The notes: generated by a model from the sequence alone, not told the origin. Shown: positions 53,140 to 63,194, numbered from the stretch's first letter. The stretch: 64,000 bases of DNA from Verrucomicrobiota bacterium (GCA_029573725.1 JAKQDQ010000028.1:124001-188000), one strand, 5' to 3'. Translations and numbers: made by a program.

Positions 53140-53955
53140 ATGTTTCATCTGGAACCCATCACCAGCCTGGAGCGCCCGGAATTGTCGCCCTACCGTACGT
53201 TGCGGCGGCCGCGGGAACATCGCGAGCGCGGCCTCTTCGTCGCGGAAGGCGACAAGGTGGTCCATCGGCTGTTGGCGAGTTCGTTGGAGGTCCTGTCGGT
53301 GCTGCTTCCGGAACCGCGGCTGGCCGAATACGTCCCCGCCCTGCAAAACCGTCCCGAGCAGATTCCCGTCTATTGCGTCACTGAACGCGGGGCGCTGGAG
53401 GCGTTGGTGGGATTTTCCCTGTTCCAGGGCGTCATGGCCATCGCCAGAATTCCCCCCGCCCCACCCCTGCCCCGCCTGCTGTCTGGACTGCCGCGCCCGC
53501 GCCTGGTCGTGGCCGCCGACGGGCTGACCAGCGCTGAAAACATCGGCGTGCTCGTGCGGAACTGCGTGGCGTTTGGCGCGCAGGCGCTGGTGGCGGGCGA
53601 AACCTGCGCGAGTCCCTATTTGCGTCGGGCCGTGCGCAACTCCATGGGAGCCGTATTTGCGCTGCCCGTCATCGAAGTCGGAAACCTGGGCCGCACCCTG
53701 GCGGAGTTGCGGGAACTTGGGGTGCGCTGCCTGGCGGCCCATCCGCACACGCAGCAGCAGGCGTTGCCCGCGGCGAATTTGCGTGCGGATCTTTGCCTCG
53801 TGTTTGGTGCGGAAGGCCATGGAATCTCTCCCGGCGTGATGGCAGCCTGCGACGCGGCGGTCGCCATCCCGATCGCCGCCACGGTGGATTCGCTGAATGT
53901 GGCGAGCGCCGCCGCCGTTTTTCTCTACGAGGCGCGCCGCCAGCGCCAGGCCTAA
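53140..53955 (+). CDS. TrmH/SpoU-family RNA 2'-O-methyltransferase
   Basis: A 271-residue SPOUT enzyme. Residues ~1-110 are a substrate-binding domain (REHRERGLFVAEGDKVVH); the catalytic domain shows motif 1 ADGLTSAENIGVLVRNCVAF, motif 2 LCLVFGAEGHGISPG and motif 3 IPIAATVDSLNVASAAAVFL. It probably methylates a ribose in tRNA or rRNA using S-adenosylmethionine. The specific site cannot be read from sequence. Its stop is 4 bp into the convergent glycosyltransferase. Confidence 0.92.
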   Translation: MFHLEPITSLERPELSPYRTLRRPREHRERGLFVAEGDKVVHRLLASSLEVLSVLLPEPRLAEYVPALQNRPEQIPVYCVTERGALEALVGFSLFQGVMAIARIPPAPPLPRLLSGLPRPRLVVAADGLTSAENIGVLVRNCVAFGAQALVAGETCASPYLRRAVRNSMGAVFALPVIEVGNLGRTLAELRELGVRCLAAHPHTQQQALPAANLRADLCLVFGAEGHGISPGVMAACDAAVAIPIAATVDSLNVASAAAVFLYEARRQRQA

Positions 53956-54920
53956 TGCGCCTTGGCCTGGCGCTGCAGTTCCACCTCAAAATCCGCCGGC
54001 ATTCCCGCCGGACGCAGCCTGGTGAACAGTCCCTGCCAGAATCCCAGGCCATAGACCAGATGCGTTTCCACCAGCAGCGGCAGCGCGCAGACACTGCGCA
54101 GCCAGCCCCCGCGCGGCAGCAGCACCAGCCCCTGTGCGCCAATCGCCACGGCGTACAACGCCAGCGGCCACCATCCCCACGGCCACCACCAGTTCAGCAC
54201 CAGCGCGGGCATCAGGTACGCCACAAACAACGGCGGCGCGAAGTTGAGCAGTGACCCCGGCGTCGGCGTGGTCCGCACCTGTTCGGCACGGCCGCGGCCA
54301 TAGTTCAACAACATGCGGGTGAATTGCTTCAGGGAACGCCGCGGACGCCGCCATACAAACAGGTCTGGATCGTAAATCAGACGGCCGCCGGCTTGCTGAA
54401 TGTTGTCCAGCAGCGCATTTTCCTCGTTCGGGTAAAGGGCCTCATTAAACCCCTCGTGTTGCAGCAACGTGGCCCGCCGCCCCAGCAAATTGCACAGGAT
54501 CAATTCCTTTTCGCTCGTGGCCCGCACCGCGCCGACGGGCGCGTACCGCGCCCGGCTTGGACCAAACGCCACCCAGCTGGTCAGCACGAGCGCAAACACT
54601 TGTTCCAGAAACGGCGCGTCTGGCGGGCAAACATTCGGCCCGCCCACGACCTGCACCTGCGGTTCGCGGAAATGGGCAACCGCACGGCGCAGGTTGCCCG
54701 GCAACGCCAGCGAGTCGTCATCCAGGAAATAAATCAGCTCCCCACGCGCCGCGCGCAGCGCCGTGTTGCGCTGCACGGAGGGTTGCCGGCCGCGCGCCAG
54801 GATGATCTCCAGCTTGTCCGCCGGATAATCCAGCGCTTGCGCGGCGCGCACCGCCGGCACTTCGTCCGCCTCCGGACGCGCCGGAACGATGACAGTGACG
54901 CTGGGCCAGTCATTTTGCAC
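53952..54920 (-). CDS. Membrane-associated family 2 glycosyltransferase
   Basis: A 322-residue GT2 enzyme. SVTVIVPARPEADEVPAVRA begins the fold, followed by IYFLDDDSLALPGNL, a DDD donor site, VQVVGGPNVCPPD and the acceptor-side NEENALLDNIQQAGG. The last ~90 residues contain two to three membrane helices (FAPPLFVAYLMPALVL, LYAVAIGAQGLVLL). GTG at 54920 is used, with TTG at 54929 as an alternative. Likely substrate: a cell-surface polysaccharide or a lipid acceptor. Confidence 0.87.
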   Translation of the reverse strand: MQNDWPSVTVIVPARPEADEVPAVRAAQALDYPADKLEIILARGRQPSVQRNTALRAARGELIYFLDDDSLALPGNLRRAVAHFREPQVQVVGGPNVCPPDAPFLEQVFALVLTSWVAFGPSRARYAPVGAVRATSEKELILCNLLGRRATLLQHEGFNEALYPNEENALLDNIQQAGGRLIYDPDLFVWRRPRRSLKQFTRMLLNYGRGRAEQVRTTPTPGSLLNFAPPLFVAYLMPALVLNWWWPWGWWPLALYAVAIGAQGLVLLPRGGWLRSVCALPLLVETHLVYGLGFWQGLFTRLRPAGMPADFEVELQRQAKAH

Positions 54921-55031
54921 GGCGCTCAAGCTAGAGATTTGCCCCGGCCACTTCCAAGCGGAAAGTCATCCCCCGAGGCGCGATGGGTTTTGCTCCCCTT
55001 TTGCGGCCCGACCGGCGTATCCTCGTCACGC

Positions 55032-55895
55032 ATGGCGCAACCAACGGATCGTCCGCCGCCGCCCCTCACCGCCGGGCAGCGGGTGTTTGAACGTTACTAC
55101 TTGAAGCGCACCCTGGGCAGTGGCGGCATGAGCGTGGTGTGGCTGGCACATGACCGGGAACAGGAGCGTTTGGTCGTGTTGAAATTCCTCGCCGCGCACC
55201 TGCTGGCCGACCCGGGAGAAATCGAGCGCCTGCGCGCGGAAGCGTTGCGGAGCGAACAACTGATTCATCCCCACATCGTCCGGGTCTACGACTTCTTGCA
55301 GGGGGAGGCCGGTGTGGCCGTGGCCATGGAATATGTGGACGGTTGGTCGCTCTGGTCCATGAAAGTGGACAAGCCCGGCCTGCGTTTCGACCTCGCTGAA
55401 ATCTCGCCCTGGCTGCGGGACTTGGGCGCGGCGCTGACCCATGCGCATGCGGTTGGCATCATCCATCGCGACATCAAACCGGCCAATCTGATTCTGGATT
55501 CGCGCGGACGCTTGAAGCTGGCGGACTTCGGCCTGGCGCGTTCGATCCGCCCCAACGCGGCGGATCCCGGCTACCATCGCGTCGTGGGCACGGACTGGTA
55601 TATGAGTCCCCAGCAATGGACCGGCGAGCCGCCCGCCATCGCGGACGACATCTATTCCCTGGGCGCCACGATTTACGAGCTGGTGACCGGCAAGCCGCCC
55701 TTCCATGACGGCGATGTTTTCCAGCAGTTGCACGAAATCACCCCGCCCACGCTGTCCGAACAATTGCGCCGGTGCGGGGTGCGCAAACCGGAGATTCCTC
55801 CCGCCTGGGACCTGACCGTGGCGGCCTGTCTTGAGAAAGATCCCGCGCACCGTCCTGCCAGCGTCGGCGAAGTCCTTCAGCGCTTGCACCTCTGA
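55032..55895 (+). CDS. Ser/Thr protein kinase (Hanks type, kinase domain only)
   Basis: A 287-residue kinase. Subdomain motifs: glycine loop TLGSGGMSVVWLAHD, catalytic Lys in LVVLKFLAAH, HRDIKPANLILD, DFGLARS, and MSPQQWTGEPPAIADDIYSLG. It has no membrane helix or sensor domain, so it is a cytosolic kinase. It lies divergent from the GT2 gene and is followed 27 bp later by the LarA-like gene. Targets unknown. Confidence 0.95.
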   Translation: MAQPTDRPPPPLTAGQRVFERYYLKRTLGSGGMSVVWLAHDREQERLVVLKFLAAHLLADPGEIERLRAEALRSEQLIHPHIVRVYDFLQGEAGVAVAMEYVDGWSLWSMKVDKPGLRFDLAEISPWLRDLGAALTHAHAVGIIHRDIKPANLILDSRGRLKLADFGLARSIRPNAADPGYHRVVGTDWYMSPQQWTGEPPAIADDIYSLGATIYELVTGKPPFHDGDVFQQLHEITPPTLSEQLRRCGVRKPEIPPAWDLTVAACLEKDPAHRPASVGEVLQRLHL

Positions 55896-55922
55896 GCCTC
55901 CCGGCGTGGCCTCCTTTGCGCA

Positions 55923-57245
55923 ATGGATTTTATCCTCCGCCCTTGCTACGCTGCCTCCGTGTCAGACACCGCCTTACAATTGCATGCGCCCGGCCACCGG
56001 CTGACGCCCGAGCAGGTGACGCAACTGGTCCGGCAAGCGCTGCCCGTCCCGGCTGGTCAGGGAAGGAAAATCCTGCTCATCGTTCCCGACAACACCCGCA
56101 CCGCGCCGCTGGGCATGCTGTTCCAGGCCATCCATGCCCAACTGGGAACGGTGGCCAGTGCATTGGACGTGCTGGTCGCCCTCGGCACACATCCACCCAT
56201 GAGTGAAGCGGCCATTTGCGACCGTCTGGAAATCACCCGGGCGCAGCGGCTGGGCCCTTACCGGCGGGTGCGCTTCTTTAACCATGAGTGGGACAACCCG
56301 GACGCGCTGCAGGAAATCGGACGCCTCGATGCGGCCGAGGTCGAACGCCTCACCGACGGCCGGTTCGCCATGGAAGTGCCGGTGGAAATCAACCGGCTCG
56401 TCCTGGAGTACGATCAAATTCTCATTATCGGCCCGGTCTTCCCACACGAGGTGGTCGGCTTTTCCGGCGGCAACAAGTATCTCTTTCCTGGCGTGGGCGG
56501 CCCGCGGCTCCTGAACTTTTTTCACTGGCTGGGAGCGGTCATCACCAATCCCATGATCATCGGGAACAAATGGACGCCGGTGCGCCGGATTGTGGATCGC
56601 GCAGCCCGGCTGGTCCGGGTGCCCAAGGCCTGTTTTTGCCTGGTGGTGGCCCCGGATAAATCCCTGGTGGGGTTGACGTTTGGGTCGCCTGAAAGTGCCT
56701 GGGACGCCGCCAGCGAGCTCTCGCGACAAACCCATATCGTTTACCGGGAACGCCCGTTCCACACTGTCTTGTCAAAAATTCCCCGGATGTACGATGACCT
56801 GTGGGTGGCCGGCAAAGGCATGTACAAACTCGAACCCGTGGTGGCGGACGGCGGCGAACTGATCATCTATGCTCCGCACGTGCGGGAAATTTCCGTCACC
56901 CACGGCAACCTGATCGAGCACATCGGTTATCATTGCCGTGACTATTTCCTGACTCAATGGGACAAGTTTCAACATCATCCCTGGGGTGTCCTGGCGCACA
57001 GCACGCACGTGCGCGGCATTGGCCGCATGGAAAACGGCGTGGAACACTGCCGCATCCGCGTCACCCTGGCCACCCGCATTCCGGAAGCCACCTGCCGCAA
57101 GATCAATCTGGGTTATCGTGATCCTCAGACCATCCGCGAGACCGATTTCATGCACCGGGAAGCGGACGGCGTTCTTTTCGTGCCGAAAGCCGGGGAGATG
57201 CTCTACCAGCTCAAACAGCAACCCCGCTGGGCGGGCGGCTCGTGA
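55923..57245 (+). CDS. LarA-like (DUF2088) protein
   Basis: A 440-residue protein of the nickel-pincer lactate-racemase family. The N-terminal domain (VPDNTRTAPLGMLFQAI, VALGTHPPMSEAAIC) corresponds to LarA, where the GTH histidine is catalytic. FPHEVVGFSGGNKYLFPGVGG matches the LarA lysine loop, in which Lys carries the pincer cofactor. No LarB/C/E cofactor-synthesis genes are in the window. Substrate is unknown; related proteins use malate or other hydroxy acids. An alternative start is GTG at 55959. Confidence 0.85.
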   Translation: MDFILRPCYAASVSDTALQLHAPGHRLTPEQVTQLVRQALPVPAGQGRKILLIVPDNTRTAPLGMLFQAIHAQLGTVASALDVLVALGTHPPMSEAAICDRLEITRAQRLGPYRRVRFFNHEWDNPDALQEIGRLDAAEVERLTDGRFAMEVPVEINRLVLEYDQILIIGPVFPHEVVGFSGGNKYLFPGVGGPRLLNFFHWLGAVITNPMIIGNKWTPVRRIVDRAARLVRVPKACFCLVVAPDKSLVGLTFGSPESAWDAASELSRQTHIVYRERPFHTVLSKIPRMYDDLWVAGKGMYKLEPVVADGGELIIYAPHVREISVTHGNLIEHIGYHCRDYFLTQWDKFQHHPWGVLAHSTHVRGIGRMENGVEHCRIRVTLATRIPEATCRKINLGYRDPQTIRETDFMHREADGVLFVPKAGEMLYQLKQQPRWAGGS

Positions 57246-57999
57246 ACCACATTTCGCCGGACCCGACCCCACTCGCCTGCCCCCCGACCACGCGTCAGCT
57301 CTCCACTGCTCCGCGTTCCAAGGTCAATCGCCGCCCCGCCATAATCTGCCCGCACGCAAGTTAGACTGCCCTCCGGCGCTGCGGGAAATCATCCACCGGT
57401 TTCAGACGCGCGGCCGGTCCGGGCGCCGCCGTCAGTCGCCGGGGGCAATCATCGAAGCTCAACCGCCACAATGCTCCGATTGATTTCCGCCGCTCATGCA
57501 GGACTTGAGATTTTGTTGAACGCCTGATCCGGGGCTTTACCCCAGAGCATCCACCGTCGGGCGTGAACTCGCTTGTTCCCATTCGTTCCGCCCTTTCAGA
57601 CCTTCGGTTTCGCCCAATTCCTTTCGTTACTTCCCAGACGGCGCAGGTCAGCCCTTCGGTTCGGAGGATCTCCGTGGTCCGTGGTTCACACAATCACATC
57701 CACCACCACTTCCCTCTGCCCAGCGCGCAGGCAAACGCGGCAGCCGGCTACCGCGAGCGTCAAGCTCCCGCGCGGCGGGAAGGACAACCGCCCCGACGCC
57801 TGGGCCCTGGCCGATGCGCTCCGGCTGGGCGGACAGCACCGGCGGACACTGTCCCCGGGGCGCTCGCCGATCCGGAAGTTGAGCCCGTTGTGTCGGGGCG
57901 AAGTGAGGTTGATCGCGCAACGCGCTGGCGGAAATGATTCCTGTCAAGCACTGCCCCGCTCCGGCGGGAGCATGGCGCGCCGGTCTGGGTGATCCGCAA
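57246..57999. other. Gene-poor 750-bp region
   Basis: No intact gene is supported. Frames are short and Arg/Pro-rich. The only protein-like stretch is a possible transposase remnant (57762-57938, listed separately). The region lies between the LarA-like gene and the convergent ADP-ribosylglycohydrolase gene. Confidence 0.5.
57762..57938 (+). pseudogene. Possible IS110-family transposase fragment
   Basis: One frame reads KLPRGGKDNRPDAWALADAL followed by RLGGQHRRTLSPGRSPIRKL, resembling the catalytic-core region of IS110-family transposases, where a KDDxxDAxxLAxxLR motif is typical. No start codon, flanking inverted repeats or remaining domains can be made out, so at most it is a degraded remnant. 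Chance resemblance cannot be excluded. Confidence 0.35.
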
Positions 58000-59697
58000 C
58001 TAGTGGTGCAACACCTGCAAGCCCGCCCAGTAAGCGGCTTCGTAGGACCACCCGCTGGGCTGGTTGACCAGTTCCAACTTCACCCCGTCGTGACCGGCGA
58101 AGGATGACAAATCGATATCCTGAACCAGCCAGGGATCCGCCGTGGTGGTTTGCGGGTTTACCGGCTTGCGCAGCAGTTCCTGGCCGTTGACCCGCACAAC
58201 CAGATCGAAGTCGCCGCGCAGGTCCCGGGCGACGGTGATCCGCAGCATGCTGGTTTTCCCTGCGGGCAGATTGACCTTCCGGGTCAGGGTGCAACCGGTC
58301 TCTCGATCGAGGGGATGCGTCAGCACCACGTTCCGGCGCCCGGCGTATTCCGCACGCAACCCCGGGTCCATGTCGGTCCCGCAATGGTCCACCTCCCAAC
58401 CGGGCAGGACATCCCCGGCCGCCAGTGTGACGGCCCGCGGCACGTTGCGCGCCGTAATCTGCGCCATCTCCGCGGGGGTGAAACGGCTGCCGGCGATGGG
58501 CCCGGGCGACCAGCTGCGGGCCAGCCGGCTGGGTTGTGGTGCCAGCGTGGGAATCAAAAAAACCTCTTCGCCATTTTCCCGGATGATTTTGCCGCCCGAC
58601 CGCACAATCACCTGCCGGGCGAGCTGTTCACTCACCGTCAACAGCTTGGGAAAGGTGTACTCGGTGTGACTGAAGGTTTCCAATTCATCCAGCGCCCGGG
58701 TGAAGCGGCGGGGGATGTTTTCAGCGCCGTACGTGGTGAACAAAACCCCTGCAGCACTGGAGGGATTACAGTCGGAATCCTGACCGGCACGCATCGCAAG
58801 AATAATGGTGCGGTCGAAATCGCGCCGGCCATGGAGCAAGCCCAGCAGCACATAGGCGCCGTTGATCTTGCAATCAATACCGCCATTCGAGGCCTGCTGG
58901 TACTCGGGGTTTTCACGGTATTTCCGCTGGCATTGCCGCCACGTCATTTCCCAATCGTCCGGTTGCGCGCGATACCAGGCCAGGAGATCCCGGACCATCT
59001 CGGCGTATTGACATTCGTGCGGGATGGCGGCCAGCGCAGTTTCGATCAGCTTGACGGGATCAGTTTCAAAAAACGCCGCTGCATACAGCGCGCCGATGAA
59101 CTGCCCCGCGTACATGCCATCGCCGTAATTCATCAAGCGTCCGAACTTTTCTCCACACTCGATGGCAAATTGCGGCAGCCCCGGCGCAATCAGCCCGGAA
59201 AAATCCGCTTCAATTTGATAGTCAATGTCGTTCGGGCACTTGTTGAACTGCGGGTGGCTGGAATCCGGCGGAGCAATGCCTCTGCGGAGATTGTTCCGGC
59301 CGGCATTGTTGGCGCACCAGAGCGGATACCCGCTGTTGGCAAAATCAATCCCGGCCTGGCGGATGGAGACGTCCAGTCCGTATTGCTCGAGGGTGCGGAG
59401 AAAGGTCATTTCCACATAGAGATCGTCCTGGGGAAAGGCTTCATTGATCAGCGCCGGTTTCCATTGCGGCACCTGATCCGCCGGAATCATGGCGTCCTTC
59501 CACTTGAATTCAGTTGGACCACCCCACGACACGCCGACCATTTGACCGAGCCAGCCAGCCTTCATCTTATCCCGGTACTCCCGCACCGGCAGGCGCCGGA
59601 ATTCCGCGGCGGAAGCGACAACTCCGGCCAGCACCATCAGGCCGGCCAGCCCGGCAAAACCCGCCACTGGCAATCGCCGGCTTCGCAGCATTCTCAT
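58000..59697 (-). CDS. Secreted ADP-ribosylglycohydrolase-family protein
   Basis: A 565-residue exported protein (signal-like LPVAGFAGLAGLMVLAGVVA). The DraG/ARH fold runs from about residue 40 to 375: MKAGWLGQMVGVSWGGPTEF, FPQDDLYVEMTFLRTLEQ and the metal-site motif MRAGQDSDCNPSSAAGVL. The C-terminal ~150 residues look like a beta-sandwich (CGTDMDPGLRAEYAGRRNVV). Being exported suggests a substrate outside the cytoplasm, possibly a glycoside rather than ADP-ribose. ATG at 59697 used; another ATG follows 6 bp later. Confidence 0.85.
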   Translation of the reverse strand: MRMLRSRRLPVAGFAGLAGLMVLAGVVASAAEFRRLPVREYRDKMKAGWLGQMVGVSWGGPTEFKWKDAMIPADQVPQWKPALINEAFPQDDLYVEMTFLRTLEQYGLDVSIRQAGIDFANSGYPLWCANNAGRNNLRRGIAPPDSSHPQFNKCPNDIDYQIEADFSGLIAPGLPQFAIECGEKFGRLMNYGDGMYAGQFIGALYAAAFFETDPVKLIETALAAIPHECQYAEMVRDLLAWYRAQPDDWEMTWRQCQRKYRENPEYQQASNGGIDCKINGAYVLLGLLHGRRDFDRTIILAMRAGQDSDCNPSSAAGVLFTTYGAENIPRRFTRALDELETFSHTEYTFPKLLTVSEQLARQVIVRSGGKIIRENGEEVFLIPTLAPQPSRLARSWSPGPIAGSRFTPAEMAQITARNVPRAVTLAAGDVLPGWEVDHCGTDMDPGLRAEYAGRRNVVLTHPLDRETGCTLTRKVNLPAGKTSMLRITVARDLRGDFDLVVRVNGQELLRKPVNPQTTTADPWLVQDIDLSSFAGHDGVKLELVNQPSGWSYEAAYWAGLQVLHH

Positions 59698-60022
59698 GCC
59701 TTCATCATGAGCCAAAGCGCCGTGTGCGTAAATACGAGAGCCGCGCGATTTTCAGGCCGGTCCCCTGACGTCTTGGACACCGCCCGTACGGAGAAACTGC
59801 CGGCGCCAGGCCAAAGCGGCGGGGACCTGCGCCGTCGCGCCGACCCGGAAAATTGCATTATTTTTTCGACTCCCTGCCGTTCCCGGACGTATGTTGCCAA
59901 CCAAGTGAGGAGACACGATTGATCACCGCCTCGAACCCATTTGAACGCCGGCCGGGGCGCGCGGGCGGAATTTCCGCGGGCCCGGTCGTTCACCCGCCGC
60001 CCGGCGGCAGACGACCGCCGGC
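59698..60022. other. Divergent intergenic region
   Basis: 325 bp between the divergent ADP-ribosylglycohydrolase and TDT-transporter genes, presumably with both promoters. A short TTG frame with a GGAG upstream (about 59919-60025) overlaps the transporter start, but its product is Pro/Arg/Gly-rich and is not supported as a gene. Confidence 0.4.
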
Positions 60023-61051
60023 ATGAGCTTCGCCTTCCGTGACCTGCGCGCCCTGTCTCCGGGTTGCTTTGCGCTGGTGATGGCCACCGGCATTGTTGGC
60101 GTTGCCACGGAGCACATCGGCCTGCACGGCATCGCCCGCGGCCTGCTCTGGTTGAACGCGGGACAATATCTCCTGCTCTGGGGATTGACGCTGCTGCGGT
60201 GCTGGCGGCACCCGCGCGAACTGCGGGCCGATCTGGCGAACCACACGCGCGCGCCGGGTTTTTTCACAATGATCGCGGCCACCGGAGTACTCGCAGAACA
60301 ACTGGTGCTGCAGTGCCAAGCCTGGCGCATCGCCAGCGGGTTATGGGGATTTGCGCTGCTGCTTTGGGTGGGGATCACTTACACGATTTTCACCGCGCTC
60401 ATGATCAAAGCGAACAAGCCGCCTTTGGAGCGGGGCATCAGCGGCAACTGGCTGCTGACCGTGGTGGCCACCCAGGCCATCGCCGTCTTGAGCGCGCAAC
60501 TTGCGCCCCGGTTTTCCGCCGGAGTTCAAGACGGGGTAACGTTCCTGGCGCTGGGCATGTGGCTGTGCGGCGCGCTGGGATATGGAGTCTGGATCACGCT
60601 CATTTTCCACCGCTGCCTGTTTTATTCCTTTTCGCCGCGCGACCTTTCGCCGGACTATTGGATTAACATGGGCGCACTGGCCATCTCGACGCTGGCGGGA
60701 TCGGCATTGATTGGCGAGGCCACGCAATCCGAAGTGCTGGCCGCGCTGCGGCCGTTCCTTGCGGGGGCAACCGTGCTGTTCTGGGCCGGCGGCACCTGGT
60801 GGATTCCGTTGCTGTTGCTGCTCACGCTTTGGCGCCATGGCTGGCAGCGGATGCCGCTGGCTTATGATCCGGCGTATTGGAGCGCCGTTTTTCCCCTGGG
60901 CATGTACGCCGCCAGCACCTTCGACCTGGCGCGGGTAATGCATCTGGATTTCCTGCGGCCCGTGGCCCACACCTTTGTGTACCTCGGCCTGGCCGCCTGG
61001 CTGCTCACGTTTCTCGGCATGCTCCACCGGCTCGTCAGACCGCAACCTTGA
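60023..61051 (+). CDS. TDT/SLAC1-family transporter
   Basis: A 342-residue membrane protein with about ten helices. LSPGCFALVMATGIVGVATE is the N-terminal signature of the tellurite-resistance/dicarboxylate transporter (TDT) family, and NKPPLERGISGNWLLTVVAT is its conserved mid-region loop. Relatives export C4-dicarboxylates, sulfite or anions (TehA, SLAC1). The substrate cannot be told from sequence. The ATG at 60023 opens directly into the first helix. Confidence 0.88.
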   Translation: MSFAFRDLRALSPGCFALVMATGIVGVATEHIGLHGIARGLLWLNAGQYLLLWGLTLLRCWRHPRELRADLANHTRAPGFFTMIAATGVLAEQLVLQCQAWRIASGLWGFALLLWVGITYTIFTALMIKANKPPLERGISGNWLLTVVATQAIAVLSAQLAPRFSAGVQDGVTFLALGMWLCGALGYGVWITLIFHRCLFYSFSPRDLSPDYWINMGALAISTLAGSALIGEATQSEVLAALRPFLAGATVLFWAGGTWWIPLLLLLTLWRHGWQRMPLAYDPAYWSAVFPLGMYAASTFDLARVMHLDFLRPVAHTFVYLGLAAWLLTFLGMLHRLVRPQP

Positions 61052-61102
61052 ACCGGCCGGCCCGGGCGTCTGACGGGCTCACGCGGTCACGGTCCGGTGC
61101 CG

Positions 61103-61903
61103 TTACCGTGCCAGGACCACTTCGGCAAGCACCGGCAGATGATCGAGATCGTTAAGCCCGGTCCGGGGCGCGGACACCTTGCGGATGTCCAGATTGGGTG
61201 ACGTGATGATGTTATCAATATGCACGCGGTCCGTTGCCTGGCCACACTTGGACGCCGCGGTGCAGAACCAGCCTTCCGCGCCGCCGTTCGCCACGTTGAA
61301 TCCCGCGGCTTTGAGCTTCAGCACATTGCGATCCGGCGTGTTGAGGTCGCCGCAACAAATCAGATACGGGTGCCGCTGCATTTCCGCGATCAACGCGTCA
61401 ATGGAGGTATCGTGCGCTTCTTTTTGCCAGGGAACATGCACGGACATCAGCGTCACCTTCACCCCCCGCACCGGCCACTCGGCGCAAACCGCATAGTAAT
61501 CCTTGTGCGTCAAGGGAACTTCACCCGTCTTCGTAATGCGATAATTCGTCGCAATGCCATTGTAAATCCAGGTGTGCTGCGGGCCAAAGACCACCTGGTT
61601 ATAAAGCGGTTTGAGCAGGTGGTCGGTCGCCTCCCGTGTGCGGGCCCGGTCGAAGTGAAAATTCCACTCGTTGACGAAGAAAAAATCGAGGGCCTGCGCC
61701 TTGATCCAATCCCGCCACCGCTGCACGGCAGCGTCCACATCGGCCTCCTGATAACCCCCAAGTTTGCCTTGATTAAAATGGCCCACGTTGAAAGTGCCGA
61801 CGCGAATCGTCACTGGCGCGGCGGAGGATTGCCCGGCCGCCCCTTCGAGGCCGGGAAACAGGAGTCCCGCTACTCCAGCCGCCAGCATGAGGAATGTTCG
61901 CAT
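61103..61903 (-). CDS. Secreted endonuclease/exonuclease/phosphatase-family protein
   Basis: A 266-residue exported EEP-fold protein. MRTFLMLAAGVAGLLFPGLE is the signal; the ATG at 61903 is chosen over one 18 bp upstream. Active-site segments are VGTFNVGHFNQGK, FFFVNEWNFHFDR (metal Glu), VTLMSVHVPWQ, LICCGDLNTPDRN (Asp-Asn) and the final NDLDHLPVLAEV (Asp-His). It could be a nuclease or a phosphodiesterase acting outside the cytoplasm. Confidence 0.87.
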   Translation of the reverse strand: MRTFLMLAAGVAGLLFPGLEGAAGQSSAAPVTIRVGTFNVGHFNQGKLGGYQEADVDAAVQRWRDWIKAQALDFFFVNEWNFHFDRARTREATDHLLKPLYNQVVFGPQHTWIYNGIATNYRITKTGEVPLTHKDYYAVCAEWPVRGVKVTLMSVHVPWQKEAHDTSIDALIAEMQRHPYLICCGDLNTPDRNVLKLKAAGFNVANGGAEGWFCTAASKCGQATDRVHIDNIITSPNLDIRKVSAPRTGLNDLDHLPVLAEVVLAR

Positions 61904-62093
61904 GACCCAAATTGCCGTCATTGAACCGGTGCTTTCAAGGCGGAATCCGCGCCGTCCCCCACGCGGCCAAATCGTGCGACCGGACGGGAAAAACCGGGCG
62001 CTGCCCCCGGACCGGATTGCGGGGAGCCACGATTTCGCATGAGTTGCGATTATTTCTTCGACCTTTTTGCCTGACCGGAATTATGCTGCGCCG

Positions 62094-63194
62094 ATGTGGT
62101 GGCAGCACTTCATGGGCGGTATGACCTGGCGGCTTGCGCGCGTCGCGGTCGTTGTGGCGGGCGCGGCAATGCTGGTGGGGTCGCTGACCAGTTGCGTCAC
62201 GCAATCTTCGCGCGACCCATCCGTTTTTCAGACCGGTGAATCGCTGGTCCTCACCGGCCAGCAACCGAATCACCTGGCGTTCACGCCGTCCCGCCACCGG
62301 CCGGTCGCGGTGCGGAGCACCTATCGTGATCATTTGCCGAATACCGTTCATTACGAAGCCGGCCGCGATTATGTGATTACTCCCGACGGCGCCATCCGCC
62401 GTACGGCCGGCTCCCGGATTCCGGACTTTTCCACCAACATCCTCTTCGGCCAGGAGGATTTCGATCACAGCAAGTTTCCCGGTTTCGGCAATCTGCCCTT
62501 CTTTGTCTATGTGGACTATCACCACCGTGAGCGTTTAGCGCCGCCGGTGGGGCCCGCCGAACTTTCGGCCCGGGCATTGCCGGCCACCCGCGGCAAACTG
62601 CGCGCCGGGGCGTCCGTGCGCCTCGTCGCTTTTGGGGACAGCATTACTGCCGGCGGAGACGCTTCCGCGCCGGACCTGATTTTTTGGGCGCGCTGGGCCG
62701 ACGCGTTGCGCCAGAAATATCCCCGCGCCCGTATCGAGGCGATCAATGGCGCGACCGGGGGCGACACGACCGTGCAAGGATTGCAGCGACTGCAAACCAA
62801 GGTGCTGGATCTGCAGCCGGATCTGGTGTTGATCGGATTCGGCATGAACGATCACAACCGTCCCGGTTTCGGCGTGGCCCTGCCCGCATTCAAGGAGAAT
62901 TTGCGGCTGATGGTTGACCGCATCCGCGCCCACACCCCGGCGGAGATTATTCTCTTCTCCGCATTTCCACCCAATCCGCAATGGCATTTCGGCTCGCACA
63001 ACATGGCCGCGTATGCCGCAGCCACGGAAGCCGTGGCGCGCGAAAAGCACTGTGCCTTCGCCGACGTTTACCAGCGCTGGCAACAGATCGCCACGCGCAA
63101 GCATCCCGAGGACATGCTGGCCAACAATATCAATCACCCGAACGATTTCGGCCACGGCATCTACTTTGAGGCGCTGCAGGCGCTTGGACTTTGA
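62094..63194 (+). CDS. SGNH/GDSL-family lipoprotein hydrolase
   Basis: A 366-residue protein. An N-terminal hydrophobic stretch ends with LVGSLTSC, a lipobox. After a ~120-residue unassigned domain comes an SGNH hydrolase: FGDSITAGGD (block I, catalytic Ser), AINGATGGDTT (block II, Gly), GFGMNDHNRPG (block III, Asn) and NNINHPNDFGHGIY (block V, Asp and His). It is likely an esterase acting on acylated polysaccharides at the cell surface. Starts at 62112 and 62121 are also possible. Confidence 0.9.
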   Translation: MWWQHFMGGMTWRLARVAVVVAGAAMLVGSLTSCVTQSSRDPSVFQTGESLVLTGQQPNHLAFTPSRHRPVAVRSTYRDHLPNTVHYEAGRDYVITPDGAIRRTAGSRIPDFSTNILFGQEDFDHSKFPGFGNLPFFVYVDYHHRERLAPPVGPAELSARALPATRGKLRAGASVRLVAFGDSITAGGDASAPDLIFWARWADALRQKYPRARIEAINGATGGDTTVQGLQRLQTKVLDLQPDLVLIGFGMNDHNRPGFGVALPAFKENLRLMVDRIRAHTPAEIILFSAFPPNPQWHFGSHNMAAYAAATEAVAREKHCAFADVYQRWQQIATRKHPEDMLANNINHPNDFGHGIYFEALQALGL

